Below the pieces are notes generated by a model. The model saw nothing but the letters and a program-made list of their open reading frames with translations. It made no database searches and was not told where the DNA came from. DNA of 64,000 nucleotides from Pollutibacter soli (lineage in GTDB: Bacteria > Bacteroidota > Bacteroidia > Chitinophagales > Chitinophagaceae): positions 124,001 through 188,000 of the forward strand of contig JARJHS010000007.1 in assembly GCA_029269725.1 (NCBI GenBank), written 5' to 3'. The number at the start of each line of letters is the position of its first letter. Positions within the stretch are counted from its first letter, which is position 1. Below are positions 63,727 through 64,000 of the stretch, piece by piece. The position numbers and the translations under genes were made by a program.

Positions 63727-64000
63727 TTATGCATCAGTATAAATCGGTGTGCCATCTGCAGCATACAGATAAGTGCCGGATTTATGAATTGCAAATATTT
63801 TCGAACCCATAGATTGCTGGGTATTACTCCTTATCGACATCATGGTTTGAGGTGAATGCATCCTGGAATAATGCGGATGAGCAAACTTGTCATAAGCTGA
63901 CATAGTGAAAAATATAGCATCAGTATCGGATGTTACTGTAAAACTGCGCACGACAACGGGGTTCTGGTACTGGGCTGTGCTAAGCAATCTGATTTCAATA
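63727..64000 (-). CDS. C-terminal part of an unrecognised protein cut by the window edge
   Basis: Open on the - strand from the window end to a TAA at 63727-63729, giving about 90 residues; the frame continues beyond the window, so the TTG-started 86-residue version is not the real start. It is rich in Ser, Thr, Tyr and His (FTVTSDTDAIFFTMSAYDKF; YAADGTPIYTDA). It faces the SNF2 gene with a 16-base gap. Family not recognised. Confidence 0.6.
   Translation of the reverse strand, partial: IEIRLLSTAQYQNPVVVRSFTVTSDTDAIFFTMSAYDKFAHPHYSRMHSPQTMMSIRSNTQQSMGSKIFAIHKSGTYLYAADGTPIYTDA

Noticed and set aside
1-64000. tRNA genes, rRNA, insertion sequences or prophage
   Set aside because: No tRNA-like cloverleaf with the TTCGA loop, no transposase or integrase, and no phage genes were seen in any spacer or coding region.

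Overview
The window looks like a chromosomal segment of a Bacteroidota bacterium, probably of the Chitinophagales/Sphingobacteriia side. The evidence is a large surface protein ending in a type IX secretion (gliding-motility-associated) C-terminal domain, reg_prop/Y_Y_Y and 7TMR-DISM histidine kinases, Bacteroidota-type -7 promoter elements (TAnnTTTG) without strong ribosome binding sites, and a moderately low GC content. No rRNA, tRNA, CRISPR array or insertion sequence was recognised.

Region 1 to about 43 kb is dominated by signalling. Eight histidine kinases (335, 3522, 7415, 11288, 32184, 35304, 37691, 39130; all + strand) carry almost the same transmitter module: an EKMAxLGELT segment, H-box AHEIQNPLNF or close variant, a conserved HHGKRAD helix, an FQPFFTTKPTG box and [12 protein letters not shown]. 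Each has a different sensor: glycogen-binding plus TPR, TPR, GAF (paired with a FIST protein), reg_prop propeller, TPR, 7TMR-DISM, multi-pass membrane, 7TMR-DISM. A ninth kinase (18119, - strand) has a cyclic-nucleotide-binding domain and a different H-box. A tenth copy (31501-32013) is a decayed remnant. Against these there are only two single-domain receivers (2920, 41491), one receiver-adenylate cyclase (41865) and one receiver fused to a thioredoxin-reductase-like flavoprotein (16454). A 1716-residue protein (19642) joins a kinase-like domain, an AAA ATPase, a GAF domain and a second class III cyclase. A possible circuit, which is inference, is: many sensors to few receivers, then cAMP, then the cNMP-domain kinase, then the receiver-flavoprotein.

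Between these lie a sulfatase, a carbohydrate porin, a flavoprotein/acetoacetate-decarboxylase-like pair (24755-27678), and a run of small - strand accessory genes (SRPBCC, DinB-like, DUF1905/OmdA, GNAT, TPR membrane protein). From 43 kb on the content is more ordinary: DUF4136 lipoprotein, outer-membrane barrel, OsmC plus YjdI-type ferredoxin, the T9SS surface protein, a one-domain asparaginase, OmpA lipoprotein, M1 peptidase, PadR plus PspC envelope-stress pair, GcvT, SRPBCC, ComB, an IlvD/Edd dehydratase with an SDR, and a SNF2 helicase. Genes cut by the window edges lie at 1-249 (+) and 63727-64000 (-).

An unexpected non-coding feature is a set of intergenic inverted repeats. Each is built from a short degenerate word (AACGTT-type, GTTCATAG-type, GAACAACG-type, GGCAGGAG-type). 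In several of them the left arm starts at or on the stop codon of the upstream gene and the right arm lies just before the next promoter or start.
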